Below are positions 1 to 8,332 of a DNA stretch of 31,030 bases, in pieces (the first letter of the stretch is position 1; every line of letters starts with the position of its first letter). Made by a program: the position numbers and the translations under genes. The DNA comes from Pseudomonadota bacterium. GTDB lineage: Bacteria > Pseudomonadota > Gammaproteobacteria > Magnimaribacterales > D2472. The stretch lies in contig RGHK01000001.1 of the NCBI GenBank assembly GCA_010024215.1, positions 1 to 31,030 on the forward strand, written 5' to 3'. Under the pieces are notes generated by a model. It was not told where the DNA came from, searched no databases, and saw only the letters and a list, made by a program, of their open reading frames with translations.

Positions 1-25
1 TTAATTCATAAGGTATTACTGATAA

Positions 26-2134
26 ATGATTATGGTAAAAATATACAAAAAAATCCTAGAAGAGATCTTTCCGTTACTTTCTATAAGTTTATTTCTAATT
101 TTATCTTTTGCGTTAACGTTAAATGGTCAAGAAGATAAAAATCTTGAAGAAATAATAGTCAAAGGTAATGTTTTGTATTCAGATCAAGTTATTGCATTAA
201 AGACACCTGTACCAATATTAGATGTCCCACAAACAGTTTCCATTATTACAGACGATGATATTCGTAAACAGGGGTTTAGAGGAGTTGGTGATATTGTTAG
301 ATATACTCCAGGCGTTAATACCTCTCAAGGCGAAGGCCATAGAGATTCTGTTGTATTTAGGGGAAATAGATCTACAGCTGATTTTTTTCAGGATGGCATA
401 AGAGATGATGTCCAATATTTCCGGTCTTTATATAATGTAGAACAAGTAGAAATTCTTCGAGGTCCTAATGCTTTGCTTTTTGGAAGAGGTGGAACAGGAG
501 GCGTGATAAATAGAGTTTCCAAGAAAGCAGTCTTTACAAAAAATTTTGGATCTTTTGATTTTGGTATAGATACCTTCGGAGCCAATGATATTGTTCTTGA
601 TTATAATTTTGGCAGTTCAGACGTTTCAGCTTTTAGATTTATGATGCACAGTGATGGATTAAAAAATCATAGAGATCACTACAATGGAAATAGATTAGGA
701 ATTAATCCAATCATTAAATTAAAGTTAAATGAAAAATCTACTTTAGATCTTTCCTATGAATATGCAGATCATGAAAGATTTATTGATAGAGGTATTCCTA
801 CTGAAAATGGATTACCTGTCAGAAGGTTTAAAAACATTGTTTTTGGCGATAAAGACAATAATGTTGCAAGCCTTGAAGCGAGCATTGTGAAAGCAACTGT
901 TATCACAGAATATTCTGATACAACAAAAGGCAACATAACAATTGTTTCAAGTAACTTCGAAAAAATATATAGCAATTATTACGTATCTAGTTATACAACA
1001 GGGTCTTCTGTAGTAACCATTGATGGTTACCTTGATCCAACAGAGAGAAAAAATACAATCATCTCAGGCAGTCTTGTTAATGAGATTAACATTGGTCCAA
1101 GCGTACATACAATTCTTTTTGGTGGTGAAAGGATAGATACAGACAATGATAATTTTAGATTTAATACATTTTGGTCAACCACAAATGATGATAATGAGTT
1201 ATTTAAAATAACAAGACCTATGAACTTTTCAATAAATTCATCAGGTAATGCTACAAATAATAATTTTAATATTGATCTAAATTCTAAAACAAATTCAGAT
1301 ATTCAAGTTTCATCAATTTATCTGCAAGATCAAGTTGATTTTACAGACAGTTTTAAGTTTATGATTGGTGGTCGTTATGATTCATTTGATATAACTGTAA
1401 ATGATATTAAAACAGGAATTTCTCAATCCAAGATAGACACCAAATTTTCACCCCGCGCTGGACTTATATTTAAACCTAAAGAAAATATTTCATTTTATTA
1501 CAGTTATAGCGAAAGTTTTTTGCCAAGATCTGGCGAACAATATAAATCATTATCAGCTACCGCAGCTAGATTAAATCCAGATGTATTTGAAAGCTCCGAA
1601 ATTGGTATTAAGTGGGAAATATATAATGAATTGAGCTTAGCTGCAGCATATTTTGATAGTAAGCAAACAATAGCTACAAAAGATAGTAATACTGGAGAGG
1701 AGGGAGAAATTATTGGCCTTCAAGTTGATGGTTTTGAAATCGAGCTCAAAGGAAAAATTACTGATAAGGTTAATATTATGTTCGGTTACAGTAATATGGA
1801 AGGAAAAACTAACTCAGGCGGGGAGCCTCGTGAAATTCCTGATCACACTCTTGCTCTTTATACTATTTATAAAGTTTCAGATAAATTCAACTGGTCATTT
1901 GGAATAACACATCAAGGAGAATCAAACATTGGTAATAACAATCCTGATAGAACGCTTCCAGAATATACTAGAGTTGATTTAGGGGCATATTATCAGTTTG
2001 AACAAAATTTAAGCATACAGATGAATATTGAAAATGTTACGAATGAATTATATTTTCCTCACTCACACAGCTCTCATCAAGTTTCTGTAGGTGAACCATT
2101 TAATATCAGGTTTTCAATTAGAAAAAACTTTTAA
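26..2134 (+). CDS. TonB-dependent outer-membrane receptor, catecholate siderophore (Fiu-like) type
   Basis: Outer-membrane ligand-gated channel energised by TonB-ExbBD, probably importing a ferric siderophore. Seen: an N-terminal hydrophobic export signal (about residues 14-34), a TonB-box-like EEIIVKG at 41-47, a plug domain at about 60-165 with PQTVSIIT, DGIRDD and VEILRGPNALLFGRGG motifs, then a long beta-barrel ending in a C-terminal Phe (IRKNF) as expected for Bam-inserted barrels. The 702 aa length is normal. The DGIRDD and GRGGTGGVINRV stretches resemble the Fiu/TIGR01783 siderophore group more than vitamin or sugar receptors, but the ligand cannot be read from sequence. ATG at 26 has an AAGG-type ribosome site about 12 bases upstream; ATG at 32 is an alternative. 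No iron-uptake partner gene lies in the window and its promoter is outside it. Confidence 0.9.
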   Translation: MIMVKIYKKILEEIFPLLSISLFLILSFALTLNGQEDKNLEEIIVKGNVLYSDQVIALKTPVPILDVPQTVSIITDDDIRKQGFRGVGDIVRYTPGVNTSQGEGHRDSVVFRGNRSTADFFQDGIRDDVQYFRSLYNVEQVEILRGPNALLFGRGGTGGVINRVSKKAVFTKNFGSFDFGIDTFGANDIVLDYNFGSSDVSAFRFMMHSDGLKNHRDHYNGNRLGINPIIKLKLNEKSTLDLSYEYADHERFIDRGIPTENGLPVRRFKNIVFGDKDNNVASLEASIVKATVITEYSDTTKGNITIVSSNFEKIYSNYYVSSYTTGSSVVTIDGYLDPTERKNTIISGSLVNEINIGPSVHTILFGGERIDTDNDNFRFNTFWSTTNDDNELFKITRPMNFSINSSGNATNNNFNIDLNSKTNSDIQVSSIYLQDQVDFTDSFKFMIGGRYDSFDITVNDIKTGISQSKIDTKFSPRAGLIFKPKENISFYYSYSESFLPRSGEQYKSLSATAARLNPDVFESSEIGIKWEIYNELSLAAAYFDSKQTIATKDSNTGEEGEIIGLQVDGFEIELKGKITDKVNIMFGYSNMEGKTNSGGEPREIPDHTLALYTIYKVSDKFNWSFGITHQGESNIGNNNPDRTLPEYTRVDLGAYYQFEQNLSIQMNIENVTNELYFPHSHSSHQVSVGEPFNIRFSIRKNF

Positions 2135-2136
2135 AC

Positions 2137-2166
2137 TATACAAAATTAAAATTTTTAAAGTACAAT
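2137..2166 (+). promoter_or_regulatory. Candidate sigma70 promoter of the tRNA-Ala gene
   Basis: A TACAAT -10 element (2161-2166, 5/6 to consensus) follows a TATACA -35-like element (2137-2142, 4/6) after an 18-bp spacer. It lies just after the receptor stop codon and 15 bp before the mature tRNA 5' end. This is by eye only. Confidence 0.45.
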
Positions 2167-2181
2167 ACACTTTTTTTAAAT

Positions 2182-2257
2182 GGGGCTATAGCTCAGCTGG
2201 GAGAGCACCTGCTTTGCAAGCAGGGGGTCCGCGGTTCGATCCCGCGTAGCTCCACCA
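2182..2257 (+). tRNA. tRNA-Ala (anticodon UGC)
   Basis: The 76-nt gene folds as a full cloverleaf: 7-bp acceptor stem GGGGCTA/TAGCTCC (one G-U pair), D arm GCTC/GAGC, anticodon stem CCTGC/GCAGG around loop TTTGCAA (anticodon TGC), 5-nt variable loop, T stem CGCGG/CCGCG with loop TTCGATC, and an encoded 3' CCA. A run of six T (2258-2263) follows immediately. It stands alone rather than inside an rRNA operon, at least within this window. No integrase or duplicated 3' end suggesting an attachment site is visible. Confidence 0.98.
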
Positions 2258-2266
2258 TTTTTTAAG

Positions 2267-3163
2267 TTACTGTTTAGAATATTTCTCTAATTCTGATCTA
2301 AATAACTCCTTTAAAAGAAGAACATTCTCAGTATTTGAGTATGTTGGTCTTACTATTATTGCTAGTTCTCTGTGTGGGCCCGGTTCATTTAAAGTCAATG
2401 TATTTATTAATGGGTTAGTACTCGTTAAATGTTTGATTGACATATGTGGAACAAGAGTTGAGCCCATATTGTTTGCAACTAATTGTACAAGTGTAGTTAA
2501 ACTTGAAGCCTCCATTGAAAATGGTTGTTTGTCATTAATCTTGCATGCAGCCAAAACATGATTTTTAAGACAGTGACCATCATCAAGTAACATCAATTCG
2601 GATCGATTTATCTCTTTAGCCTTTATTGAAATTTTGTGTTTATTATTCTTGTGAGTAACGTAATAAAAATTTTCTTCCCAAAACCTAAAAGCCAACAAAC
2701 CATCAAGATCATAAGGTAATGCAAGTACAGCTAAATCTAAGTCTCCATTAAGAACCTTTTTTACAAGCGCACTTGATTGCCCCTCAATAACTCTTAAATG
2801 TAATTTTGGGTAATCATGTTTTAACTTTGGAAGTACTAGCGGTAACAAATATGGTCCTATTGTTGGAATTATTCCTATTTTTAAAGAAGTGCTCAAAGGT
2901 ATTTTTTGAGTCTCACCTAGCTTATTAATATCTTCAATTTGAAATTGAATTTGTTTAGCTTTCTCAAGAAGTTCTTCTCCAAGTTTTGTTACTAATACTT
3001 TTTTGTTGGTTCTTTCAAAAATCTGAAAACCTATCTGATTTTCAAGCTCTGTTATCGCATTGCTTAAGGTGGAAGGAGATACAAAACAATCATCTGCTGC
3101 TTTTTTAAAATGTAATCTTCTTGCAACTGCAAGTGCATAATGAAGTTGTTTGATGCTAATCAT
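2267..3163 (-). CDS. oxyR: LysR-family peroxide sensor OxyR
   Basis: Redox-sensing transcription factor that activates peroxide-defence genes. The 298 aa length is normal. Residues 1-60 form the winged HTH (QLHYALAVARRLHFKKAA and PSTLSNAITELE), followed by a LysR effector domain. The redox cysteines are both kept: Cys198 in DGHC and Cys207 nine residues later, matching the Cys199/Cys208 spacing of E. coli OxyR, so the thiol-disulfide switch is probably functional. It is divergent from katG with 114 bp between start codons, the classic OxyR-target arrangement. The start ATG sits directly on a 9-bp inverted repeat, suggesting autoregulation. No strong Shine-Dalgarno is visible. The 3' end stops 9 bp from the convergent tRNA gene. 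Confidence 0.95.
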   Translation of the reverse strand: MISIKQLHYALAVARRLHFKKAADDCFVSPSTLSNAITELENQIGFQIFERTNKKVLVTKLGEELLEKAKQIQFQIEDINKLGETQKIPLSTSLKIGIIPTIGPYLLPLVLPKLKHDYPKLHLRVIEGQSSALVKKVLNGDLDLAVLALPYDLDGLLAFRFWEENFYYVTHKNNKHKISIKAKEINRSELMLLDDGHCLKNHVLAACKINDKQPFSMEASSLTTLVQLVANNMGSTLVPHMSIKHLTSTNPLINTLTLNEPGPHRELAIIVRPTYSNTENVLLLKELFRSELEKYSKQ

Positions 3164-3189
3164 TTATGTTCATTTTAATCGAACATAAA
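3163..3189. promoter_or_regulatory. Inverted repeat with LysR-type T-N11-A box upstream of oxyR
   Basis: The 9-bp arm TTTATGTTC (3163-3171) is repeated as its reverse complement GAACATAAA (3181-3189) across a 9-nt spacer. It contains the LysR-family box T(3170)-N11-A(3182) and touches the oxyR start codon. Likely an OxyR (auto)regulatory site; the match is by structure, not to the E. coli ATAG-type OxyR consensus. Confidence 0.5.
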
Positions 3190-3218
3190 ATATATTAATA
3201 GTATATTTATCAATATAT
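3190..3218. promoter_or_regulatory. Second AT-rich dyad in the oxyR-katG intergenic region
   Basis: ATATATT (3190-3196) pairs with AATATAT (3212-3218), with inner ATA (3198-3200) and TAT (3208-3210) also symmetric about position 3204. Its centre is 28 bp from the neighbouring dyad and about 74 bp before katG. The ATA-N7-TAT spacing differs from the ATA-N9-TAT implied by the E. coli OxyR consensus, and AT-rich DNA yields dyads by chance, so confidence is low. Confidence 0.3.
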
Positions 3219-3277
3219 AAAAATTAGGTAAAGTATTAAAAAGTTATTTTTCTTTAGCAAATTTCTTTGGAGGAAAT

Positions 3278-5431
3278 ATGAGCAACGAAACACAAGGCAA
3301 ATGTCCAGTAATGCACGGTGCAGCTACAACTAATAATAGTGAAAGTAGTACATCAGTTCGTGATTGGTGGCCAAATAATCTTAATTTAAATATATTACAT
3401 CAGCATGATTCTAAATCTGATCCAATGGAAGCTGGATTTGATTATAAAAAAGAGTTTTCTAAGCTTGATTATGATGCTCTTAAAAAAGATCTTAATGATT
3501 TAATGACTGATTCTCAGGACTGGTGGCCTGCAGATTATGGTCACTATGGACCATTTTTTATAAGGATGACATGGCATGCAGCCGGAACATATAGAAGTAC
3601 TGATGGTCGTGGTGGCGGTGGAACTGGTGCACAAAGGTTTGCTCCTCTAAATAGCTGGCCAGATAATGGTAATTTGGATAAAGCTAGAAGACTTTTATGG
3701 CCAATTAAACAAAAATATGGAAAACAAATTAGCTGGGCTGATTTATTAATCCTAGCTGGTAATGTTGCAATTGAATCAATGGGCGGAAAAACCTTTGGTT
3801 TTAGTGGTGGTCGTCCAGATATTTGGGCACCTGAAGATGATATTCATTGGGGTCTTGAAAAAGAATGGCTTGAAAATGAGCGTTATGAAAATAATGATGT
3901 AAGAGAATCGTTGGATATGCCATTGGGAGCTGTGCAAATGGGTCTAATTTATGTTAACCCTCAGGGCCCAGATGGAAACCCTGATCCATTAGCAAGTGCC
4001 CATGATATAAGAACTACATTTGGAAGAATGGCAATGAATGACTATGAAACTGTTGCTTTAGTTGCTGGTGGTCACACATTTGGTAAAGGTCACGGTGCGG
4101 GACCAGATACCAATGTTGGAGTTGAGCCTGAGGGTGCTGCTCTTGAAGAAATGGGATTTGGTTGGACTAGCTCTTATGCTTCAGGCAAAGGTAGAGATAC
4201 TATTACTAGTGGCTTTGAAGGTGCGTGGACTGCTAATCCAACTCAATGGGATAACGGATATTTTGATTTATTATTCGGGTATGAGTGGGAGCTTGTTGAT
4301 ACTCCTGCCGGTGCTAAAGTTTGGCATGCAATTGATCCAAAGGATGAAGATTTAGCTCCAGATGCTGAAGATCCATCAATCAAGGTACCAACAATGATGA
4401 CAACTGCTGATATGGCTTTACGTGAAGATCCAGAATATAGAAAAATTTCTAAGCATTTTCATGAAAATCCAGAAGAATTTGCAGATGCATTTGCTGAAGC
4501 CTGGTTTAAATTACTTCATAGAGATATGGGGCCGAAAACAAGATATGTTGGACCAGAAGTTCCAAATGAAGAAAGAATTTGGATGGATCCAGTGCCTGCA
4601 GGCAACACTGATTATGATGTTGAAGCTGTTGCAGAAAAAATTAAAAACAGCGGCCTAACAATTCAGGAAATGGTTGAAACGGCATGGGCTAGTGCGTCAA
4701 CATATAGACATTCTGATATGAGAGGCGGTGCAAATGGATCAAGGATTAGGTTGGCTCCACAAAAAGATTGGGAAGCAAACAAACCTGAACAACTTAAAAA
4801 AGTTCTTGAGGTTTATGAATCAATTTCTTCTGATAGTGGCGCATCAATTGCAGATGTAATTGTACTAGGTGGAAATGTTGGTATTGAGATGGCTACTGGA
4901 TCAAAGGTACCATTTACTCCCGGAAGAGGTGATGCAACAGAAGAGAATACAGATGCTGAATCATTTAATGTGTTAGAACCACATTCAGATGGATTCAGAA
5001 ATTTCCATAAATCGGGCATTAATGTAACTCCTGAAGAGATGATGTTAGATAAAGCTCAGTTGCTTAATTTAACCGCTCCTGAAATGACGGTTTTACTTGG
5101 TGGAATGAGATCTCTAGGAATTAGCTCTAGCGGCCATGGCGTATTTACTGATGATATTAATACAATGACTAACGACTATTTCGATACATTACTTGATATG
5201 TCAGTTCAATGGAAACCTAATGGCACAGGCAATTCCTATGAAGCTTTTGATAGATCTTCAGGTGATAAAGTTAGAACTGCTACAAGATGTGATTTAGTGT
5301 TTGGTTCAAATTCTCAACTAAGAGCTATAGCAGAAGTTTATGCCTCTAATGATGCAGGCGATAAATTTGTTAATGACTTCATTTCTGCATGGAATAAAGT
5401 CATGAATGCAGATCGTTTTGACGTTCAATAA
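3278..5431 (+). CDS. katG: Catalase-peroxidase KatG
   Basis: Cytosolic bifunctional heme enzyme that breaks down H2O2 and has peroxidase activity. It is 717 aa, the normal duplicated two-domain KatG length, with no signal peptide. The active N-terminal half has distal Arg96-Trp99-His100 (RMTWH), the proximal heme ligand His266 (GGHTFGKGHG), and Tyr225 and Met251, which with Trp99 would form the Met-Tyr-Trp adduct required for catalase activity; the Tyr-to-His and Met-to-His spacings match the M. tuberculosis enzyme as I recall it. The C-terminal half is the heme-free duplicated domain. A strong GGAGGA site (3269-3274) precedes ATG 3278. Divergent from oxyR, so very probably an OxyR target; it ends at a strong terminator. 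Confidence 0.98.
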   Translation: MSNETQGKCPVMHGAATTNNSESSTSVRDWWPNNLNLNILHQHDSKSDPMEAGFDYKKEFSKLDYDALKKDLNDLMTDSQDWWPADYGHYGPFFIRMTWHAAGTYRSTDGRGGGGTGAQRFAPLNSWPDNGNLDKARRLLWPIKQKYGKQISWADLLILAGNVAIESMGGKTFGFSGGRPDIWAPEDDIHWGLEKEWLENERYENNDVRESLDMPLGAVQMGLIYVNPQGPDGNPDPLASAHDIRTTFGRMAMNDYETVALVAGGHTFGKGHGAGPDTNVGVEPEGAALEEMGFGWTSSYASGKGRDTITSGFEGAWTANPTQWDNGYFDLLFGYEWELVDTPAGAKVWHAIDPKDEDLAPDAEDPSIKVPTMMTTADMALREDPEYRKISKHFHENPEEFADAFAEAWFKLLHRDMGPKTRYVGPEVPNEERIWMDPVPAGNTDYDVEAVAEKIKNSGLTIQEMVETAWASASTYRHSDMRGGANGSRIRLAPQKDWEANKPEQLKKVLEVYESISSDSGASIADVIVLGGNVGIEMATGSKVPFTPGRGDATEENTDAESFNVLEPHSDGFRNFHKSGINVTPEEMMLDKAQLLNLTAPEMTVLLGGMRSLGISSSGHGVFTDDINTMTNDYFDTLLDMSVQWKPNGTGNSYEAFDRSSGDKVRTATRCDLVFGSNSQLRAIAEVYASNDAGDKFVNDFISAWNKVMNADRFDVQ

Positions 5432-5438
5432 ATAATTT

Positions 5439-5468
5439 CTCAGGTGCTTATAAAGCACCTGAGCTTTT
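5439..5468 (+). terminator. Rho-independent terminator of katG
   Basis: A perfect 11-bp stem, CTCAGGTGCTT (5439-5449) and AAGCACCTGAG (5453-5463), with a 3-nt loop is followed by CTTTT, 8 bp after the katG stop. It is the strongest terminator hairpin seen in the window. Confidence 0.93.
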
Positions 5469-5486
5469 ATATTCTTTTAATAAGCT

Positions 5487-5492
5487 TATAAT
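5487..5492 (+). promoter_or_regulatory. Perfect -10 element just upstream of cysE
   Basis: A consensus TATAAT ends 9 bp before the cysE ATG. A start site about 7 bp downstream would give a leader of only 2-4 nt, so the mRNA may be leaderless; cysE also lacks a Shine-Dalgarno. No good -35 is present, because the katG terminator occupies that position. Confidence 0.45.
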
Positions 5493-5501
5493 CCTTTTCA
5501 T

Positions 5502-6227
5502 ATGGATAAAGATTTATGGAATAAAATTCAAGATGAGATTAAGCTGAGAGTAGATGCAGAACCCACTCTCGGATCCTTCTTATATTCATTAGTTTTATCT
5601 CAAAAAGATTTAGTTGGTGCAGTTGCTTCAATTCTAGCCTCAAAGCTACATAGTGATGCTTTATCTGCAATGGATATAAAAAAATTTATATTAGATGTTT
5701 ATAGAGATTGTAAAGACATAGAAAAAAACCTTGAAGAAGATATTAAATTTTTTAAGGATCATGATCCTGCATGTAACTATTTTTCAACACCCTTACTTTT
5801 TTATAAGGGGTTTTTAGGATTAGCAACATATAGAGCAGCGCATTGTTTATGGAATAATGAACGTCATACAATGGCATTATTTTTCCAAAATAGAGCATCA
5901 GAAGTATTTGGCGTAGATATTCATCCAGCTGCAAAGATTGCTGGTGCAGTTATGATTGATCATGCTACAGGAGTTGTGATTGGTGAAACCGCTGAAATTG
6001 AATCTGAAGTCTGTATTTTTCAGGGTGTTACTTTAGGTGGTAAAGGTTTCGAATCAGGTAAAAGACATCCAAATATAAAAAGGGGTGCAGCTATTTTTGC
6101 TGCTAGCACTGTTTTAGGAAATATTACTGTTGGAGAGGGTGCAGTTGTTGCTGCTGGCAGTTTAGTGCTAAAAGACGTACCTGATAATACAACTGTTGCT
6201 GGCGTTCCAGCTAAGATTAGATCTTAA
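5502..6227 (+). CDS. cysE: Serine O-acetyltransferase (short form without CysK-binding tail)
   Basis: Transfers acetyl from acetyl-CoA to L-serine, the first step of cysteine synthesis. Residues 1-130 form the alpha-helical N-terminal domain (DPACNYFSTPLL, KGFLGLATYR); 135-240 form the left-handed beta-helix of hexapeptide repeats. Likely catalytic Asp139 (VDIHPAAK) and His154 (DHATG) and substrate-site His189 (KRHP) are present. At 241 aa it stops right after AGVPAKIRS, so it lacks the roughly 30-residue tail ending in Ile that docks into CysK in the E. coli cysteine synthase complex. It lies downstream of the katG terminator and converges on the hydroxylase gene with a 6-bp gap. Confidence 0.94.
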   Translation: MDKDLWNKIQDEIKLRVDAEPTLGSFLYSLVLSQKDLVGAVASILASKLHSDALSAMDIKKFILDVYRDCKDIEKNLEEDIKFFKDHDPACNYFSTPLLFYKGFLGLATYRAAHCLWNNERHTMALFFQNRASEVFGVDIHPAAKIAGAVMIDHATGVVIGETAEIESEVCIFQGVTLGGKGFESGKRHPNIKRGAAIFAASTVLGNITVGEGAVVAAGSLVLKDVPDNTTVAGVPAKIRS

Positions 6228-6233
6228 GAATAA

Positions 6234-7481
6234 CTAATTTTTTGCTAATGAAATATTTTGATAACTCTGATAAATATATATCAAACATACCATCAAGATA
6301 TTGACATAAAGCTGACTTGTTAAAAGATTTGTAGGCATTACTGCAGTATTGAGAATTCCCATAAAATCTATTGCCACAATACCTAATATGGAAGCTATTA
6401 GTATTACAGAATACATATATCGTTTACCCTCAAGCAATAATCCAGTCATAGAGCTTAGTCCAGTAATAGCAATTGCATATATAAATATTTCGTTATAAGT
6501 AATTTGAGATAAGAAAAATAAAACGGAAGTTGAAACTATTCCTGTAAACATTAATTGAAGGAAGCTGAATACTTTAATATCACTAGTAATTACAGGATCA
6601 AATTTAACATAAAACTCTTTTGGATCTTTTTCTTCTATACAATCTTCAGGCCTCCAATATGTTTTAGAGAACCATACCCTTACTTTGTCACTAAGCTTTT
6701 TAGTTTTAATTGAATCCTTGAACATTGTTGTAAAGATTTGTAAATTTGCCCATATTGGATTCCAGCTTTTTAGAGCACTAACAGTACCATAAACCGGTTT
6801 GATTTCAGGGTCTCTGGCTATATAAGTACCAAACATTCGATCCCATATAATAAAAACTCCACCATAATTTGCATCTATATATTCTTTGTTTTTAGCATGA
6901 TGAATCCCATGATTCATAGGAGTAATAAAGATTTTTTCTAAAAACCCAAGATGGCCTATATGCTCAGTATGTACCCAAAATTGATATACTAAATTAATAC
7001 CAGCAACGGTTACAAAAACCTCACCAGGAACACCAAGAAAGACCATTGGTAAATAGAAAACCCATTTCCATAACCAACCAGTGCTAGTCTGCCTAAGAGC
7101 AGTTGAAAGATTAAATTCTTCTCCATGATGGTGAACGCTATGAGTGGCCCATAAAATTTTAATTTCATGATGCATTCTATGCATCCAATAATAAGAAAGA
7201 TCATAAAGAAGGAAAGCAATAATCCATGTAAATGGGTTCTTAACCGATAATAGACCAACGTTAAAATACTTACTGATATATACAAATATTAAGCTTTGCA
7301 AACCCAAGTTAAGCATTGTTGGATATCTACTAATCATACCAATTGAAAGGCTTGTAAAGGTATCATTAAGCCTATAATTACTTTTTCCCTTATAAACACC
7401 ATAACAATATTCAATAAGAATCAGTAACATGAAGACTGGTATAGCGAAGGTAATAATTGATGATTTATCAGTAACTATCAT
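6234..7481 (-). CDS. Membrane diiron hydroxylase, fatty acid hydroxylase/sterol desaturase family (AGMO-like)
   Basis: Integral-membrane non-heme diiron oxygenase. The histidine clusters of the family are complete: HRMHH (101-105), HSVHHH (114-119), HTEH (171-174) and NHGIHH (190-195). The WATHSVHH...NLSTALRQ pattern and the roughly 200-residue C-terminal extension with several hydrophobic segments resemble animal alkylglycerol monooxygenase (TMEM195) and its bacterial relatives more than short sterol desaturases. Ether-lipid cleavage is therefore a guess; sterol or fatty-acyl hydroxylation is also possible. 415 aa with about 8 hydrophobic segments. It is the last gene of the minus-strand cluster, 27 bp after the pantothenate kinase gene. 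No clear Shine-Dalgarno; ATG at 7479-7481. Confidence 0.82.
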   Translation of the reverse strand: MIVTDKSSIITFAIPVFMLLILIEYCYGVYKGKSNYRLNDTFTSLSIGMISRYPTMLNLGLQSLIFVYISKYFNVGLLSVKNPFTWIIAFLLYDLSYYWMHRMHHEIKILWATHSVHHHGEEFNLSTALRQTSTGWLWKWVFYLPMVFLGVPGEVFVTVAGINLVYQFWVHTEHIGHLGFLEKIFITPMNHGIHHAKNKEYIDANYGGVFIIWDRMFGTYIARDPEIKPVYGTVSALKSWNPIWANLQIFTTMFKDSIKTKKLSDKVRVWFSKTYWRPEDCIEEKDPKEFYVKFDPVITSDIKVFSFLQLMFTGIVSTSVLFFLSQITYNEIFIYAIAITGLSSMTGLLLEGKRYMYSVILIASILGIVAIDFMGILNTAVMPTNLLTSQLYVNILMVCLIYIYQSYQNISLAKN

Positions 7482-7508
7482 TGTAATTTATTGTTAATAA
7501 TTTACATT

Positions 7509-8324
7509 TTAGGTATTGGCATTTAAATATGCAATAGCGCCAATTGCATTTCCAAATCTTTGGCGATCATTATATTGTCCAACTATATTTGCTAGTTTTA
7601 ATCTCGCATCAAGTCCTTTTTTGACTCCCTCTAATTGAGAAACTCTACCAACATAATAAGCTTTATTAACGCCAATCAACATTGCATTAAGATATGAAAT
7701 AGTACCAATAACCTCTCCAACCATATTCGCTAGCGAGGATGCTAAATCTTCATCAGAAAAATTATTACTAATTCTAGCTTTAGCAAAATTAGAAGCTGTA
7801 ACATTAGGATGCAGTGATCCAATATTATTAACAACTTCACCAATTAAAGCATCCAATTCACTTCTGTTTCCCTCTGTTGCTAGTTTGTTTATTATTTCTG
7901 AATCAACTTCATTAAAAAGAAGGTTAGATAACCCTTGAAGAGTTCCTCCTCCAACAGATATTCCACCAAGATGTTTAAATTCATTATTAATTAATCCAAT
8001 GCACGCAGTTCCTGTGCCAGTGCTTACAGCAAGAAATTCTGAATCAGTAATTTTATAAAGCTCTTTAGCGCCATAGCCAATAGCATCTACTTCGTTTACT
8101 TTTATCACTGGAATATTTAACAAGCTGTCACTCAAGTCACTTGATTTACCTCCAGTTACAGCAATTTTATTGATTTTACTTATATCTAATTTGAGAGAAT
8201 TTAAAAATTTTTTTAAGGATTCATCAGTAACACTTTCGGATGGAAACGAAAAATAATCCATTGTTCCATCATCAGAAGAAACAATATCTGTGTTTGTTAT
8301 ACCAAAATCAAAAGCAAGATTCAT
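7509..8324 (-). CDS. Type II pantothenate kinase (CoaW/PanK-II family)
   Basis: ASKHA-fold kinase expected to phosphorylate pantothenate, the first step of CoA synthesis. Seen: phosphate-1 motif DFGIT (Asp6, Gly8, Thr10), candidate catalytic Glu78 in NEVDA, STGTGT (101-106), GGISVGGGTLQGL (120-132), a PNVTASNFAKA helix and GEVIGTISYLNA, which line up with the Staphylococcus aureus enzyme as I recall it. The 271 aa length is normal for bacterial PanK-II. The usual DxGGT is DFGIT here. It starts 8 bp after the DUF305 gene without a visible Shine-Dalgarno, so translation may be coupled. Gammaproteobacteria normally use CoaA or CoaX; whether another kinase exists elsewhere in this genome is unknown. 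A BadF/BcrAD-type ATPase is a less likely reading. Confidence 0.82.
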   Translation of the reverse strand: MNLAFDFGITNTDIVSSDDGTMDYFSFPSESVTDESLKKFLNSLKLDISKINKIAVTGGKSSDLSDSLLNIPVIKVNEVDAIGYGAKELYKITDSEFLAVSTGTGTACIGLINNEFKHLGGISVGGGTLQGLSNLLFNEVDSEIINKLATEGNRSELDALIGEVVNNIGSLHPNVTASNFAKARISNNFSDEDLASSLANMVGEVIGTISYLNAMLIGVNKAYYVGRVSQLEGVKKGLDARLKLANIVGQYNDRQRFGNAIGAIAYLNANT

Positions 8325-8332
8325 TTGAATGG

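Noticed and set aside
2182..2257. tRNA-Ala as an integration site for a mobile element
   Set aside because: No integrase gene, no repeated tRNA 3' end and no island-like genes next to it in the window.
3163..3189. LexA (SOS) box reading of the GTTC...GAAC repeat
   Set aside because: Spacing and orientation differ from known LexA boxes, while position beside oxyR and the T-N11-A box favour a LysR-type site.
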